Part shown: positions 33,779 to 44,534 of the stretch, piece by piece
Layout: every line of letters begins with the position of its first letter
Position numbering within the stretch: the first letter of the stretch is position 1
Origin: Legionella wadsworthii DSM 21896 = ATCC 33877
GTDB lineage: Bacteria > Pseudomonadota > Gammaproteobacteria > Legionellales > Legionellaceae
Assembly: GCF_000701265.1 (NCBI RefSeq)
Contig: NZ_KL370761.1
Location: forward strand, 310,888-374,887
Reading direction: 5' to 3'
DNA: 64,000 nt
Notes under the pieces: generated by a model
What the model saw: the letters and a program-made list of their open reading frames with translations, nothing else
Databases searched by the model: none
Told to the model about the DNA's origin: nothing
Program-made: the position numbers and the translations under genes

Positions 33779-36700
33779 CTATCTGAACTCCGCATAACGA
33801 ATCATGGGATTTAATGGCATATCCATGTCTCCTTGCCAGCCTTCATACGAATATCGAATATAAATTGATGCGTGGCTGGGTGTATAATACTGGGTTCTTT
33901 GTAAGTCGTAGATACCGCCTAAAATAAAATGTGAGCTCAGGCGGTATTCTGCAGTAGCAAATAAAGTATACCCCCATCCCTGAGTTATTCCCGCTCCAAA
34001 AGTCTCATTTTTATCCTCGAAGGTATCAGGAATTAACTCGGGTATCGGGTATCTAGGACTTGCCGCATTTCTACTTCGAGTCCAGGAACCAGTACCCCCT
34101 ACTTCAAATGTCAAATTACCTTTACGTTGCCTGTAGTTTATGGGCATTATAAAGCCAACAAAATCTTTAGGGCTGAAATAACCGCCTTGGCCTAGTGTAT
34201 AAAAATCCAGGTTTTTTTGATAATGCCAATACATGTTTAATATGCCAATCGATGCGTAATGATTGGTATTATTCAACAATTTTAAATAGGCTCCCTCCAT
34301 GAAACGGGATCTTTGATTATTGGGTACATTCTTACCCGTCAGATAACCTCCGCTTATATTCGCCCAGAATCCAACAGGCCAGCCCCGATCATAACTTAAA
34401 GTTAAGATGATGTTGTCGGATACGACTCCTCCCCAGACAATCCCTGTGTTGGGATCTTTAGCTCCAGCAAAGGACAACAAAGAATTCGTCATGGGCCGTC
34501 GGGAAGCAATAAGAGCCCAATTCAGATGGTGAAACTCATTATTATAGGCGAGGCTGCCCAAAAAATTAGGGACATGAAAACCCAGCGGGGTCTCGCCTAT
34601 ATCCATAGACCAATGATCGTTTTGCCACCCCAATGCTATGCTGTCTCCAATGGCTGTTTGCGAAAAACCGCTAGTACAACCATTTGGGCAGGTCCCAAAA
34701 TCAGCAATATATTTCCCTTTATAAGGAGTAAAATTCCCTGCTGTCATCCAAACTGTATCATTCCTTACAAATGCACGGCCATCATATAAAGGAAATCTTG
34801 CGTTTAAAATAGTATCATTTGCGATGAGTTCTGAGAAACCGGGTGTCCCATCGACTGACCAATAGTCATAATCCAGAGTAACATTGGTTTCTAAATCGCG
34901 ATACAAAGATGCAGCTCTTTCTCGAATACTCTTTTTTAACCAGTCATCTTTTGGATCATTTCTCGTTAAATAAGAGTAGGTGATGGTGTCCTTGGGGAAA
35001 AAAGGGGTAATTTCGCTCTGAACCATTGCTTCTTTAAAATCTTCCTGGGCCAATCTCCTCTGCTTTAATTTTATTTCCACTTCCGCAGCATCTCGGAATA
35101 CTAGCGCATTATCCATACTTGGTTTATGCAAATTTGCAAGTTTTTTTGCAGTTTGTAAAATAGCATACCCTTTTTTGTGATTACCAATTTCCACCCAAGC
35201 ATCGCCAACTTTACGGAGCAAATCGATACGTCTTTTAGATTCTATCTGTTTTGCAAGAGACGAATACGCGAGTAAAAGTCCTTGGGCTTCATCCAGCCTT
35301 TTTAAAGCCACCAAGGTTACTATCATCCCCACAGAAGCATCCAAATTTGCTGGCTCTTGAATATGAACTTCTTTAAAATATTGAAGTGCTTCATTGTAGT
35401 TTTTATCCTGAAAATCCCAATCAGCTAATTTCATTTTTATTTGATTGTTATTGGGCTGCTGTAGCAAGTAAGATCTCGCGCTCTCTTTATTACCAGAATC
35501 CCAAATATCTTGCGCTGTAGTTAGAGCAACCTGAATTTGGATGTTTTTTGCGAACTGCCGCATATCCGAATTCCATTTGTTTTTAGGAATGGCAAGCATC
35601 ATTTTCAAAGCTTGTCTGTTTTTCTTTTGAATGGCCAAGTAAATTGCATAGACATAGATATGATTTGGATCAGTGCTTTTCATATGCAAAATGTCACGAA
35701 ATAGTTTGTCTGCCTCTTCTCTTTTTCCCGTATCATATAATATTTTAGCAATTTTATAATTGACCCAAATATCATCAGGTTTAAACGCTTTAGCGCTTCT
35801 GTATAATTCCAGTGCTTGCTGCAATTTATTTTGTTTTAAAAAAACATCGGCTTTTGTTTGTAACATCGAGCCCTTTAATTCATTTATTTGCTTTTTTACT
35901 TCATTTTGCAGGTCGGTTGGCAAGCTTACCAAGTAATTTAAGGCTTTTTGAGGCGAGTTACGTTTATAAATATCAGCTAATCCCGAGATCGCAGATTCAT
36001 TATAGGCATTTATTTTTAAAGCTTTTCTATATAATCCTTCTGCCTCGGTAAATTTTTGCCTTTTATATGCTAAATCACCAAACTTCACCCACACATCAGC
36101 ATTTTTACTATCTATCTGGTTGGCTTCTATAAAAAGTTTTTCAGCTTCAGCCAATTTATTTTTTTTAAGTAGTATTTGTCCTTTATCAACAAGTAATGAA
36201 GCAAGAGTTTTACCCAACTCTGTTTGCCAGTTCGCTTCCAAATTATTTTGGAGAATATTCTCTGTCTTTAAATAGCGATACAAGGCAAGTAATTTTTGAA
36301 ATGCCAAGTCCTTTTGTTTTGGAATTTTTAATAAAAGCTTCCAATATTCAAACTCATATTTCGGAGTTGGGAAATCACCGTGAAAAAGAAGATCATATTG
36401 TTGTTTTGCTTCTTTGAAATGATTCGTTAAGGCAAGTAAGCGGGTTTGTATCAACTTTTGCTTTCCAACGGGTTTGGCTAAATTGAGACTGACAAGGGCT
36501 TTACGATAAATTGCAGATCCAGGAGCCAGTTGATTTAATTTTTTGAGCTGTGTTTCAGCTTGGACAAAATTTCCCTTTTGAACTAAAAACCTGATACGAG
36601 CCGCGACTACTTCCGGATCGTTTGGGGCAATCCATTCGAGACGTTCTAATATCTGAGAAAATAAATCATAACGATCAAGGGCCTCACTCAAAAATAATTG

Positions 36701-36892
36701 TTGGAAAAGAAATTTTTTTGCATTGACTGGAGAATGATTAATTTGTTTATCAACATTCTTCTGGCCCCAAAAGTTGAGCTTGGGGCTTCCATGGTTTTTA
36801 TGTCCAAAAGCTGCAAATGCACCATGTGTCCATAACAAATTGGTACAGAACATCAAAGTGCATGCTTTGTATATATGACGGCTCAATTCCAT
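33779..36892 (-). CDS. bcsC: Cellulose synthase outer-membrane export subunit BcsC
   Basis: 1037 residues. Signal peptide (ACTLMFCTNLLWTHGAFA), a long periplasmic TPR region (about 60-640; examples are ANQIDSKNADVWVKFGDLAY and LYRKALKINAYNESAISGLA), and a C-terminal beta-barrel of about 330 residues (ETNVTLDYDYWSVDGTPG onward) through which the polymer leaves. Somewhat shorter than the 1157-residue E. coli protein. Last gene of bcsABC, 22 bases after bcsB. bcsZ, which usually lies between bcsB and bcsC, is missing. Confidence 0.93.
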   Translation of the reverse strand: MELSRHIYKACTLMFCTNLLWTHGAFAAFGHKNHGSPKLNFWGQKNVDKQINHSPVNAKKFLFQQLFLSEALDRYDLFSQILERLEWIAPNDPEVVAARIRFLVQKGNFVQAETQLKKLNQLAPGSAIYRKALVSLNLAKPVGKQKLIQTRLLALTNHFKEAKQQYDLLFHGDFPTPKYEFEYWKLLLKIPKQKDLAFQKLLALYRYLKTENILQNNLEANWQTELGKTLASLLVDKGQILLKKNKLAEAEKLFIEANQIDSKNADVWVKFGDLAYKRQKFTEAEGLYRKALKINAYNESAISGLADIYKRNSPQKALNYLVSLPTDLQNEVKKQINELKGSMLQTKADVFLKQNKLQQALELYRSAKAFKPDDIWVNYKIAKILYDTGKREEADKLFRDILHMKSTDPNHIYVYAIYLAIQKKNRQALKMMLAIPKNKWNSDMRQFAKNIQIQVALTTAQDIWDSGNKESARSYLLQQPNNNQIKMKLADWDFQDKNYNEALQYFKEVHIQEPANLDASVGMIVTLVALKRLDEAQGLLLAYSSLAKQIESKRRIDLLRKVGDAWVEIGNHKKGYAILQTAKKLANLHKPSMDNALVFRDAAEVEIKLKQRRLAQEDFKEAMVQSEITPFFPKDTITYSYLTRNDPKDDWLKKSIRERAASLYRDLETNVTLDYDYWSVDGTPGFSELIANDTILNARFPLYDGRAFVRNDTVWMTAGNFTPYKGKYIADFGTCPNGCTSGFSQTAIGDSIALGWQNDHWSMDIGETPLGFHVPNFLGSLAYNNEFHHLNWALIASRRPMTNSLLSFAGAKDPNTGIVWGGVVSDNIILTLSYDRGWPVGFWANISGGYLTGKNVPNNQRSRFMEGAYLKLLNNTNHYASIGILNMYWHYQKNLDFYTLGQGGYFSPKDFVGFIMPINYRQRKGNLTFEVGGTGSWTRSRNAASPRYPIPELIPDTFEDKNETFGAGITQGWGYTLFATAEYRLSSHFILGGIYDLQRTQYYTPSHASIYIRYSYEGWQGDMDMPLNPMIRYAEFR

Positions 36893-36914
36893 GTGGTTCC
36901 GCTAATGTCCTATT

Positions 36915-39122
36915 CTAATTATTTACTTTCAAACGACGTCGCCTTACTTCTTTAATGACCCGCCACAAAATGAAAGTAAAAATCACTGCCACCAATAACG
37001 CTGCGATAGACAAACTTATCGGATATTTTTGAATGACAAGCCAAAATTGTGTCCATAAGGGTATATATCCTATGTGATAAATATCTCCTACGAGTAAGCT
37101 ATTCACTCCAGAATTTCTGAATATTGAAACAGAGCCATTTATCTTCGTTTGTTTTTCTTGATCAGTAAGGGCATTGTTGAGTAAGTCAAATCCAGAAGGA
37201 CCTTCGGCTAATAAAGCAATGATACTGCGCTGACTGTGGTAAGGAGATTGGACTTGAATCATTCCTGCAACAGGATTGGATGAACTGACGCTGGTTAAAG
37301 TCGCAGGGATGGTATTTGAGTTTTCTGGCGGACCGCCTAATTCGTTTTTCCGCATGGGCTCCCGAACCCAACTTTGAGTTCGCTCAATGAGTAAATTTAA
37401 CTTGTGTTCATCTAAAAATTTTGCCGGAATTCTCCCGATGATTAAAACATCTTTATCTTTATTTTTTATAAGGGAAGGATCATTTGTTAACGTATAAGCT
37501 GTGGCTGGATAACCTGTTTGAGAACCAATATTACCCAGAGCATTGAGTAATGTGGTTACTTCCTTAGGTTCAGGATCTTTATCTATCAAAACCATAGATT
37601 CGGATAAATCAGCGAACCGACTAAATGGAAATCCCGAATTAATATAGGCACTTAAGTCAGGCAATTTCATATAATGGTAATAATTTGAGAAATCAATTGT
37701 AGAGGTACTATCAATATCAGCACTGTTTATTGCCAAATTGCCACAGTATTCTGTCACATAATTGAAACTAAATTGCAATTGGTTGCTTGGCTGTAATGCT
37801 TCGTTGGGAATAGTGAAGGTTTCACTGCCTCCTTTTGAAATGGATTTAGTTTCTAAGTGGGGTTCCTTTTTTTGTCCTTCTGCAGATAATCTATAGTCAG
37901 TCACAAAATAGTCATTCAAGTTCACTGTAACATAAGAAAAGCCCAAAGCAGGAGGTATTGAATATCTGTATTTCATGTGAACCGGAACACCTGTAGCTTT
38001 GGACGAAAATAAATCAGGGGGTAGATTAAAATAAAGGACTATTGGATAAGGGATTGTCCCTTTACTTCTTAATTGTCCTTTAAATTGTTCAAGCTCTGAA
38101 AACTGCACTGGACGGTTTGTTGGAACCCAATTGGGTGCATCGTAAGGTTTTCTCTTTTCAAGCGATTCTATTTTATTCACACGAACACTTGTACCACGAA
38201 AAAGAATATTTCCTTGAGCAATTGCTTGAACAGCCAAATTTAAATCCTTATCATCTCGTCCCAGTATTAATAATACCTTTTTCATAGGATTATTTGGATT
38301 ATTGATGATTTCGATTGTTGGTGCATCAACAGTCCGATAGTTTTTAAGAAAATCTGGACGTGAAGAATTGGTTGCAAATACAACAAAATTGCTCTTTGGT
38401 ATTTGATTATAATATGTGGGGAAGGACTGCCCTCGCCATAAAGATTTACTTCCAAAAAATGAGGCTAAGAGACCTGCGGCTTGTAGTTGTGTTATGTTGG
38501 GTTGTTCGGCAAAGACCATGGGCAATTTCAGCAATCCATAATCAAGGTAATCAAAGAAAGGTCTTGGGAAACTTGATAAGTCATTATTAATAGGAAGGCT
38601 TTGAACCACCAGTTCTAATGCGCTAGATTGACTTACCTCTAACCAGAGTGTGTCACTATTAACATCTTGGCATTTAATAATAGGTTGGTCTACAAACTCG
38701 AAAGTCAAGCGATTATAATCAGCGATGTAACGTGGATCTAATGTGAGCTCAAAATGATTTAACTTTCCTAACTGATTTGCAGTAATGGGAATGACACCTA
38801 ATAATTCTTCATTAATATAATATTTAAGTTGAGATATTATCGGTTGTAGTGAAGGTGAAGGTATGTAGGATAAATGAACTTGCGCTTTTGTGACAATTTC
38901 ATCCTTGCGAATTGTAAATTCAATCGTTTTTGTGGTCGAGTTACCCTTAAGAATGACTTTATTTTTCTTCTTTCTTGAGTTTTCAAAATAAATTTTTACT
39001 GTACGTAAAGAACCAGTGGTAGATGCATTAGGAGTGGAGCCCAAAGATATATTCGCGTTATCTTGCGCAAATACGCTCACTGCGCTTAAGAGAAAAATCA
39101 TAAAACCGGCAGTTCTTAACAT
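36915..39122 (-). CDS. bcsB: Cellulose synthase periplasmic subunit BcsB
   Basis: 735 residues, with signal peptide MLRTAGFMIFLLSAVSVFA, carbohydrate-binding and flavodoxin-like domains, and a C-terminal membrane helix (about 700-725, SLSIAALLVAVIFTFILW) followed by basic residues. BcsB guides the glucan across the periplasm and its anchor helix completes the synthase. The open frame starts at 39182, but ATG 39122 is correct: it opens the signal peptide, overlaps the bcsA stop by 7 bases (ATGTTAA), and has AAGGA 8 bases before it. Recognised from position plus segments such as RYIADYNRLTFEFV. Confidence 0.92.
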   Translation of the reverse strand: MLRTAGFMIFLLSAVSVFAQDNANISLGSTPNASTTGSLRTVKIYFENSRKKKNKVILKGNSTTKTIEFTIRKDEIVTKAQVHLSYIPSPSLQPIISQLKYYINEELLGVIPITANQLGKLNHFELTLDPRYIADYNRLTFEFVDQPIIKCQDVNSDTLWLEVSQSSALELVVQSLPINNDLSSFPRPFFDYLDYGLLKLPMVFAEQPNITQLQAAGLLASFFGSKSLWRGQSFPTYYNQIPKSNFVVFATNSSRPDFLKNYRTVDAPTIEIINNPNNPMKKVLLILGRDDKDLNLAVQAIAQGNILFRGTSVRVNKIESLEKRKPYDAPNWVPTNRPVQFSELEQFKGQLRSKGTIPYPIVLYFNLPPDLFSSKATGVPVHMKYRYSIPPALGFSYVTVNLNDYFVTDYRLSAEGQKKEPHLETKSISKGGSETFTIPNEALQPSNQLQFSFNYVTEYCGNLAINSADIDSTSTIDFSNYYHYMKLPDLSAYINSGFPFSRFADLSESMVLIDKDPEPKEVTTLLNALGNIGSQTGYPATAYTLTNDPSLIKNKDKDVLIIGRIPAKFLDEHKLNLLIERTQSWVREPMRKNELGGPPENSNTIPATLTSVSSSNPVAGMIQVQSPYHSQRSIIALLAEGPSGFDLLNNALTDQEKQTKINGSVSIFRNSGVNSLLVGDIYHIGYIPLWTQFWLVIQKYPISLSIAALLVAVIFTFILWRVIKEVRRRRLKVNN

Positions 39123-41704
39123 TCTAAAATCCTTTTTTTCTGGCTTATTTTTATGGGATGGGGTAAAACAGAAAAAATCCAAACTAAGAAATTAATCATT
39201 AAGTTTAAAAAATTACGAATTAAAAAAGGTGTGTATTGAATCAGTTTCCGATACCCATTGAATTCCATTTTAATAATGTCTCTAAATGTTTCTTTTGGTT
39301 GATCCGGTGCAAAACCACTTTGCCAATTTGCCCAGGCATCAGATCTCGCAAAAGTACATTGGATAAAATTTATGTTCTCTTTCAAACTTAAATTTTCTAA
39401 TCGTAATCCTATTTTTGATTTTGAAATGAAAACAATGTCGCATGGAAAAGAAAAATCTTCCTGAAGTTGCGACAGGATTAAGGAAACCTTTTCACCTTTT
39501 TGTAGTTGATGGGTTTCCAACATTTCCACCCCTACACCAATATCAGAATAATCGATTAAGGTACATGGAATGGAGTAGCCTTGATCATTGATAATCGAGC
39601 AAGGCATAGAGAAATTAACACGCGGAGACTTACGTGTTTGTTTGGCTTCAATGGCAACACCAAAAGCGCCACCCAAAGTCATAAGATTATTTAAAATCCA
39701 GATCATACTGATAATTAATCCAGGAATCTCCTCAGAAATACCATAAGATAACCGCCAAATACCTCCAAGCAAGCCTGCAAAGTTAAAAATTAATAAAATG
39801 ACATAAGGCCGGGTAGAAGCCCAATCCATATAAGTTTCTTCTATCAATCCCCCTTTGGCAGTTACATTAAAAGCTCCTTTTTTCGGATTGATTAGTGCTA
39901 AGGTTGTAGGTACAGCAATATACCAGGATACCACCGTTTCATATATTTCATTCCACAAAAAGTGCCTGTATTTACCTTGTATACTCGTACTGGCTAATAA
40001 AGTGTGTGCGATATGAGGAAAAGCATACAATAGAAGCATCAGGGGTGATGCGTAGATAATATAAACATTAAATAACAGAAAAAAAACAGGCATGGAGAAT
40101 AAAATGAGACGGGGAATCCCTGCCAAAAAATAAAGAATAGCACAGGTATAGCAAAGCCGCTGCATGATGGTAAGTCCTTTACCCGTTAGAGGATTATTCA
40201 TGCGGAACACTTGTATTGTCCCTCGAGCCCAGCGGATACGCTGTTTTATAAAAACGGATAAACTTTCAGTAGCCAAACCTGCGGCTAATGGGATTCGAAG
40301 ATAGGCTGTGTTATACCCTAATCGTTGTAACTTCAAGGTCGTTTCCAAATCTTCGGTAACACTTTCTACGGCCATGCCGCCTATTTCTTCAATAGTATTT
40401 CGTCGTATGACACCCGATGATCCGCAAAAATAAGTAGCATTCCAAGTATCATTACCATCTTGGACTATTCCATAAAATAAAGCGCTTTCTTTAGGAGAAA
40501 CGCCATAAATACCCAAATTTCTCTCAAAGGGATCTGGTGAGAAAAAATGCTGCGGTGTCTGCAATATTGCAAGCTTAGGATCTTTTAAAAACCACCCAAG
40601 GGTGACTTGCAGAAAAGTTCGAACTGGGATGTGATCGCAATCAAAAAACGCAATATATTCACCCTTTGTCAGTTTTAAAGCATGATTGATATTTCCTGCT
40701 TTGGCATGCTCATGAGTTTTTCGGGCGATATAATGTACACCTACCTGTTCCGCAAAATCTTTAATGGTTTGTCTATCCCCATCATCTAAGATATAAATAT
40801 TTAATTTTTCCTTAGGCCAATCCATACCTAAAGATGCATATACTCCGGGTCTGATAATGTTTAGATCCTCAGTGTAGGTCGTTATCATAATATCCACTGT
40901 TGGCCACGTTGATCTATCTTCAGGTAATGCGATAGGAGTTCTGTGTAATGGCCAAATACTTTGAATATTGGAAAAGGTCAGCATTATCCAAATATATGTT
41001 TCTGCAAAAAGAAAAAGTAAACCCAAAATAAGACTGGGTAGGTCACCCCAGTATAATGTATTTGTATAACGCCACCATAGATACCGAAAAGAAACCAACA
41101 ATGACAAAACGACCAAAAAGATTATTGTTGCAGGTTTCGGTATATTTCGAACACTTAGAGCCGTCAACCATAAAATAATTAGAAATATAAATTGGGCTTC
41201 AGGTTTAAAAGGCTGAGTAATACAAACTACAGCCAATATCATAGCTATCAGGCTTATAAACCAAAACAGAAAATTTTGGGTGGTTTTATTCAATCGATAA
41301 AAAAATCTAACATTTTTTCTCCACCCCCGATTGTCTTCAATTTTTTGAGGCAAAGACTTAATCCAGTTGTAATAAGCTTTTTTAATTAATTTGAATCGGT
41401 GTAAAAAATGAATTGCGAATATTTTTTTTCGTTGAGGATATATGCTAATAAGCCATATCCCTTGTAACACATAGCGCATCAGATTCGCAAAACGAGGTAG
41501 TTCTGGAACGATATGGGGAAATAATATTTTACGATTGCGCAATACCCATTGCCAGGAAGTCGATTCAAATTTGAGGAATATTGTTCCTAAAGCAATGAGA
41601 AAAGCAGACAGGAAAGATGCATATGCGGATGCGCCATGAAGACGATAACCACGATAAGTCTCGTGAATTCTACGATAACAATCTTCATTAACCATCCAGC
41701 TCAT
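39116..41704 (-). CDS. bcsA: Cellulose synthase catalytic subunit BcsA
   Basis: Processive family-2 glycosyltransferase making beta-1,4-glucan from UDP-glucose at the inner membrane. 862 residues. Motifs are DDGDR (307-311), DCD (355-357), TED (450-452) and QRIRW (488-492). The gating-loop and membrane helices follow. The C-terminal PilZ domain has RKSPR and DYSDIGVG, the two c-di-GMP contacts (RxxxR and DxSxxG), so activation by c-di-GMP is expected. AGGGAAG precedes the ATG. First gene of the bcsABC operon; no bcsQ or bcsR precedes it. Confidence 0.96.
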   Translation of the reverse strand: MSWMVNEDCYRRIHETYRGYRLHGASAYASFLSAFLIALGTIFLKFESTSWQWVLRNRKILFPHIVPELPRFANLMRYVLQGIWLISIYPQRKKIFAIHFLHRFKLIKKAYYNWIKSLPQKIEDNRGWRKNVRFFYRLNKTTQNFLFWFISLIAMILAVVCITQPFKPEAQFIFLIILWLTALSVRNIPKPATIIFLVVLSLLVSFRYLWWRYTNTLYWGDLPSLILGLLFLFAETYIWIMLTFSNIQSIWPLHRTPIALPEDRSTWPTVDIMITTYTEDLNIIRPGVYASLGMDWPKEKLNIYILDDGDRQTIKDFAEQVGVHYIARKTHEHAKAGNINHALKLTKGEYIAFFDCDHIPVRTFLQVTLGWFLKDPKLAILQTPQHFFSPDPFERNLGIYGVSPKESALFYGIVQDGNDTWNATYFCGSSGVIRRNTIEEIGGMAVESVTEDLETTLKLQRLGYNTAYLRIPLAAGLATESLSVFIKQRIRWARGTIQVFRMNNPLTGKGLTIMQRLCYTCAILYFLAGIPRLILFSMPVFFLLFNVYIIYASPLMLLLYAFPHIAHTLLASTSIQGKYRHFLWNEIYETVVSWYIAVPTTLALINPKKGAFNVTAKGGLIEETYMDWASTRPYVILLIFNFAGLLGGIWRLSYGISEEIPGLIISMIWILNNLMTLGGAFGVAIEAKQTRKSPRVNFSMPCSIINDQGYSIPCTLIDYSDIGVGVEMLETHQLQKGEKVSLILSQLQEDFSFPCDIVFISKSKIGLRLENLSLKENINFIQCTFARSDAWANWQSGFAPDQPKETFRDIIKMEFNGYRKLIQYTPFLIRNFLNLMINFLVWIFSVLPHPIKISQKKRILEC

Positions 41705-41971
41705 AAAAACTTCCCTGTTTTTACTATTTCATTAATTGAATTAGTTTATGAGTCAACTTATTAAAACTCAGTGATTCTGCGTAACTCCCTTTAAATCAGA
41801 AATTGGGATTTTCGAAAGACACTTATTTATAAATATGTATTTCAATGAATAAATTACAAGTATTTGTTAAATAAGTAAATTTAATTCAAAGAAAATCTGA
41901 TTAATATCTCCAATTACACCCTTGAAATTCTTTTAAAGAATGAATTTCGGATAAAGAATGATCAATATAAA

Positions 41972-43429
41972 TTAGCCAAAGTTTGATACAGGTCGCACCC
42001 AGGGATTTAATTGATTTAATGGCAATGGTAATTTTGATAGATTACGCTGCGCTTCCATTCTATTGTCATATTCTCCTAAAGTAAGCACATACCAAATGCC
42101 CTTTGCATTGGTGAAATGCCTGACTTTAGCATTTCTGGCAAGCATTTGATTACTCTTCTGAAAACGTTCTATATACTTTTTATTATGGCTTGCGGCTATT
42201 TGTATTGTGTATCGATTCGATTTGAGTACTGATTTGGAATTTGTTTTTTTATGTTGCTTGGGCGTGGGTATTTCGACGGCTTTTGACTCTCGTTTGAGAT
42301 CCGCTTCTGGATTCTGCAGCTTTATTTCCGTATCAGGTATCCTGGGCTCTTGTTGGGCTAGATTTTTCAATTCCAGTTTAGGAATTACAACCACCTTATC
42401 GATAATTGCCACAGTATTATTGGGCAGCTCCTCTTCAAGATCGCCTAAAACTTGTTTTTTCGGCAAAGAATTGAAGACTATTTGGCGAGTAGAAGAATCT
42501 TCCCAAGAAGGAATTTGACTGACTAAAATTTCAGGTTGTGGTTCCAGTTTTGTTAATTGACTGGCGGCCTCATGTTGTCTAAGACAGGTTGTTTTCATTC
42601 GGTATAAAGCGAGTAAATCATAATTTTGAGCAAAATAAAAACCAATAAATCCGGCAATCAAAGTGACACTGGCCGCAATCCCAAATTTTTTTGACCATTT
42701 AGACGGCTCTTTTTTCTTAGAATTGGTGCAATTATAAATGAAAGGCTCCAGGTTGCTGTTAATTTTTGCAACATTTCCCTTAGTCAATTGATAAAATTGC
42801 TTCAATTGGGCATCAGTTAAAGGCTTGTGAATTAGATGTGCTGCCATAGCCCGCTGCAATACATAAGTTCTTGTTTCGCTTTCATTTAAAGAACCCAATT
42901 CAATGGTATGAACTAAATTATCAAAAAAGGAACTTACCAAATTATTAAGAGTTGCAACAATGGAATAATCAGATAGAAGACAAAGATGAAAAAAACTAAA
43001 GTTTTCTTGATTCTTTATCTCGTGCATTGCATCTTTAATGAATGACTCAGGTATATTTTGGGCATCATCTATGAGCAATAATACATGTGCTTTTCGCTCG
43101 TTAATTTGATTGACCAGGGAACTTAATCGAGGATTTTCTTCAGAATCAAGATCCAATTGATGAGCAAAGTCTTTAAGAATATCTTCCAGCTTTAACGAGG
43201 GTTTCATTGTGATTGAAACCGATTTGACTTGTGGATCTAAATTGCTTTGTAGCAAAGTATTAAAGGAGGATTTGCCGCCTTCTTTCTCTGCTAGAACGGT
43301 AATGAGCACATTGTTGAATAGAATTAAATGATTAATGAAATCAATCTTCGATAACCAAGATCCAGGTTTAAACAATATCCTTGGTTGAATTACAGCCGTT
43401 CCTTCAGACTGAATCATTCCCTCTTTCAT
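41972..43429 (-). CDS. DamX-like SPOR-domain protein with N-terminal AAA module
   Basis: 485 residues. Residues about 25-230 form an AAA/ExeA-like module; its Walker A region reads AEKEGGKSS, with alanine for the first glycine, while HVLLLIDDAQN keeps Walker B. One membrane helix (about 245-265, AASVTLIAGFIGFYFA) is followed by a linker. A C-terminal SPOR domain (about 405-485, RYTIQIAASHNKKYIE ... IWYVLTLGEYD) should bind denuded septal peptidoglycan. Its place after aroK-aroB matches damX, a division protein in E. coli. GAGGAG precedes ATG 43429, overlapping the aroB end by 26 bases. ATP hydrolysis is uncertain. Confidence 0.82.
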   Translation of the reverse strand: MKEGMIQSEGTAVIQPRILFKPGSWLSKIDFINHLILFNNVLITVLAEKEGGKSSFNTLLQSNLDPQVKSVSITMKPSLKLEDILKDFAHQLDLDSEENPRLSSLVNQINERKAHVLLLIDDAQNIPESFIKDAMHEIKNQENFSFFHLCLLSDYSIVATLNNLVSSFFDNLVHTIELGSLNESETRTYVLQRAMAAHLIHKPLTDAQLKQFYQLTKGNVAKINSNLEPFIYNCTNSKKKEPSKWSKKFGIAASVTLIAGFIGFYFAQNYDLLALYRMKTTCLRQHEAASQLTKLEPQPEILVSQIPSWEDSSTRQIVFNSLPKKQVLGDLEEELPNNTVAIIDKVVVIPKLELKNLAQQEPRIPDTEIKLQNPEADLKRESKAVEIPTPKQHKKTNSKSVLKSNRYTIQIAASHNKKYIERFQKSNQMLARNAKVRHFTNAKGIWYVLTLGEYDNRMEAQRNLSKLPLPLNQLNPWVRPVSNFG

Positions 43430-44534
43430 TTTTATTCTCCTCTACAGCTGCATCAAGTGCATTATACAAACAGTTCTCTGTTACTCCAGCTTCCAGATAG
43501 CAATCACCAGCCTTTTTAATCAGAACGAAACGTAAGCATTGATTTTTTATTTTTTTATCTGATTTCATTAAATCTTTTAAAAGGATCAAATCAATATTTT
43601 TTGGAATTTTATGGGGTAACCCCGCCAGTTGTAATACCTGTTCCACTTGTAATACAAATTCCTTATCAACTAACTGCATTTCCAGGGATAACACCGCCGC
43701 ACAGTATAACCCTATCGCTACAGCTTCACCATGTAACCATTGTTTGTAATGCGTGTAGGTTTCCAAAGCATGAGCAAATGTATGGCCAAGATTCAATAAA
43801 GCGCGCTGACCTGCTTCTTTTTCATCGGTTTCTACATATTGAGCTTTAATCCTGCAGCATTCAAGGATTAATTGGGCTAACAGAGGACTCTGGGCCGTTA
43901 ACCCCTCATGGAGTGCCCTCTGGAGTGTGTTATAAAAATCACCTCCAGAAAGAAGACCATATTTTATCATCTCTGCCAAACCAGCTCGAAACTCTCTTTC
44001 GGGTAGCGTTTCTAAAGTCATCAAATCAGTAATTACTGCCTGAGGTTGATAAAAGCTACCAATCATATTTTTACCAGAAATATGATTAATGCCAGTTTTT
44101 CCGCCAATAGAAGCATCGATTTGTGCCAGTAAAGTTGTGGGGATTTGTACAAATTTTACTCCACGCTGATATGTTGATGCTGCAAATCCTGTGATATCAC
44201 CAATCACACCGCCGCCCAAAGCGATAAGCGTCGTATCTCTATGGTGTTTTTTTTGGATTAATACATCATAAATAGCATAAAGGCTTTTTTCGTTTTTATA
44301 CTGTTCCCCATCCTCTAAAATCAAACTATCACATTGCGTCCCCTTAAAAGCAGATTGAACATGCTCTAAATATAAAGGGGCGATGGTTTTATTTGTCACA
44401 ATTAGAATCTGTGAAGATGTGACAATGGTTCGCAGTAAATTTGGATTTTGCAAGCCATTGCGACAGATGATAATGGGATATTGATGTTCCGTTAAGGAAA
44501 CATCAATTTGGCCATATTGCTCAAAGTTCGCCAT
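43404..44534 (-). CDS. aroB: 3-dehydroquinate synthase
   Basis: Second step of the shikimate pathway; NAD- and metal-dependent conversion of DAHP to 3-dehydroquinate. 376 residues. Blocks are [65 protein letters not shown] and [12 protein letters not shown], including the metal-binding residues. Overlaps the end of aroK by 14 bases and the start of the DamX-like gene by 26 bases, so the three are one translationally linked operon. Confidence 0.96.
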   Translation of the reverse strand: MANFEQYGQIDVSLTEHQYPIIICRNGLQNPNLLRTIVTSSQILIVTNKTIAPLYLEHVQSAFKGTQCDSLILEDGEQYKNEKSLYAIYDVLIQKKHHRDTTLIALGGGVIGDITGFAASTYQRGVKFVQIPTTLLAQIDASIGGKTGINHISGKNMIGSFYQPQAVITDLMTLETLPEREFRAGLAEMIKYGLLSGGDFYNTLQRALHEGLTAQSPLLAQLILECCRIKAQYVETDEKEAGQRALLNLGHTFAHALETYTHYKQWLHGEAVAIGLYCAAVLSLEMQLVDKEFVLQVEQVLQLAGLPHKIPKNIDLILLKDLMKSDKKIKNQCLRFVLIKKAGDCYLEAGVTENCLYNALDAAVEENKNERGNDSV

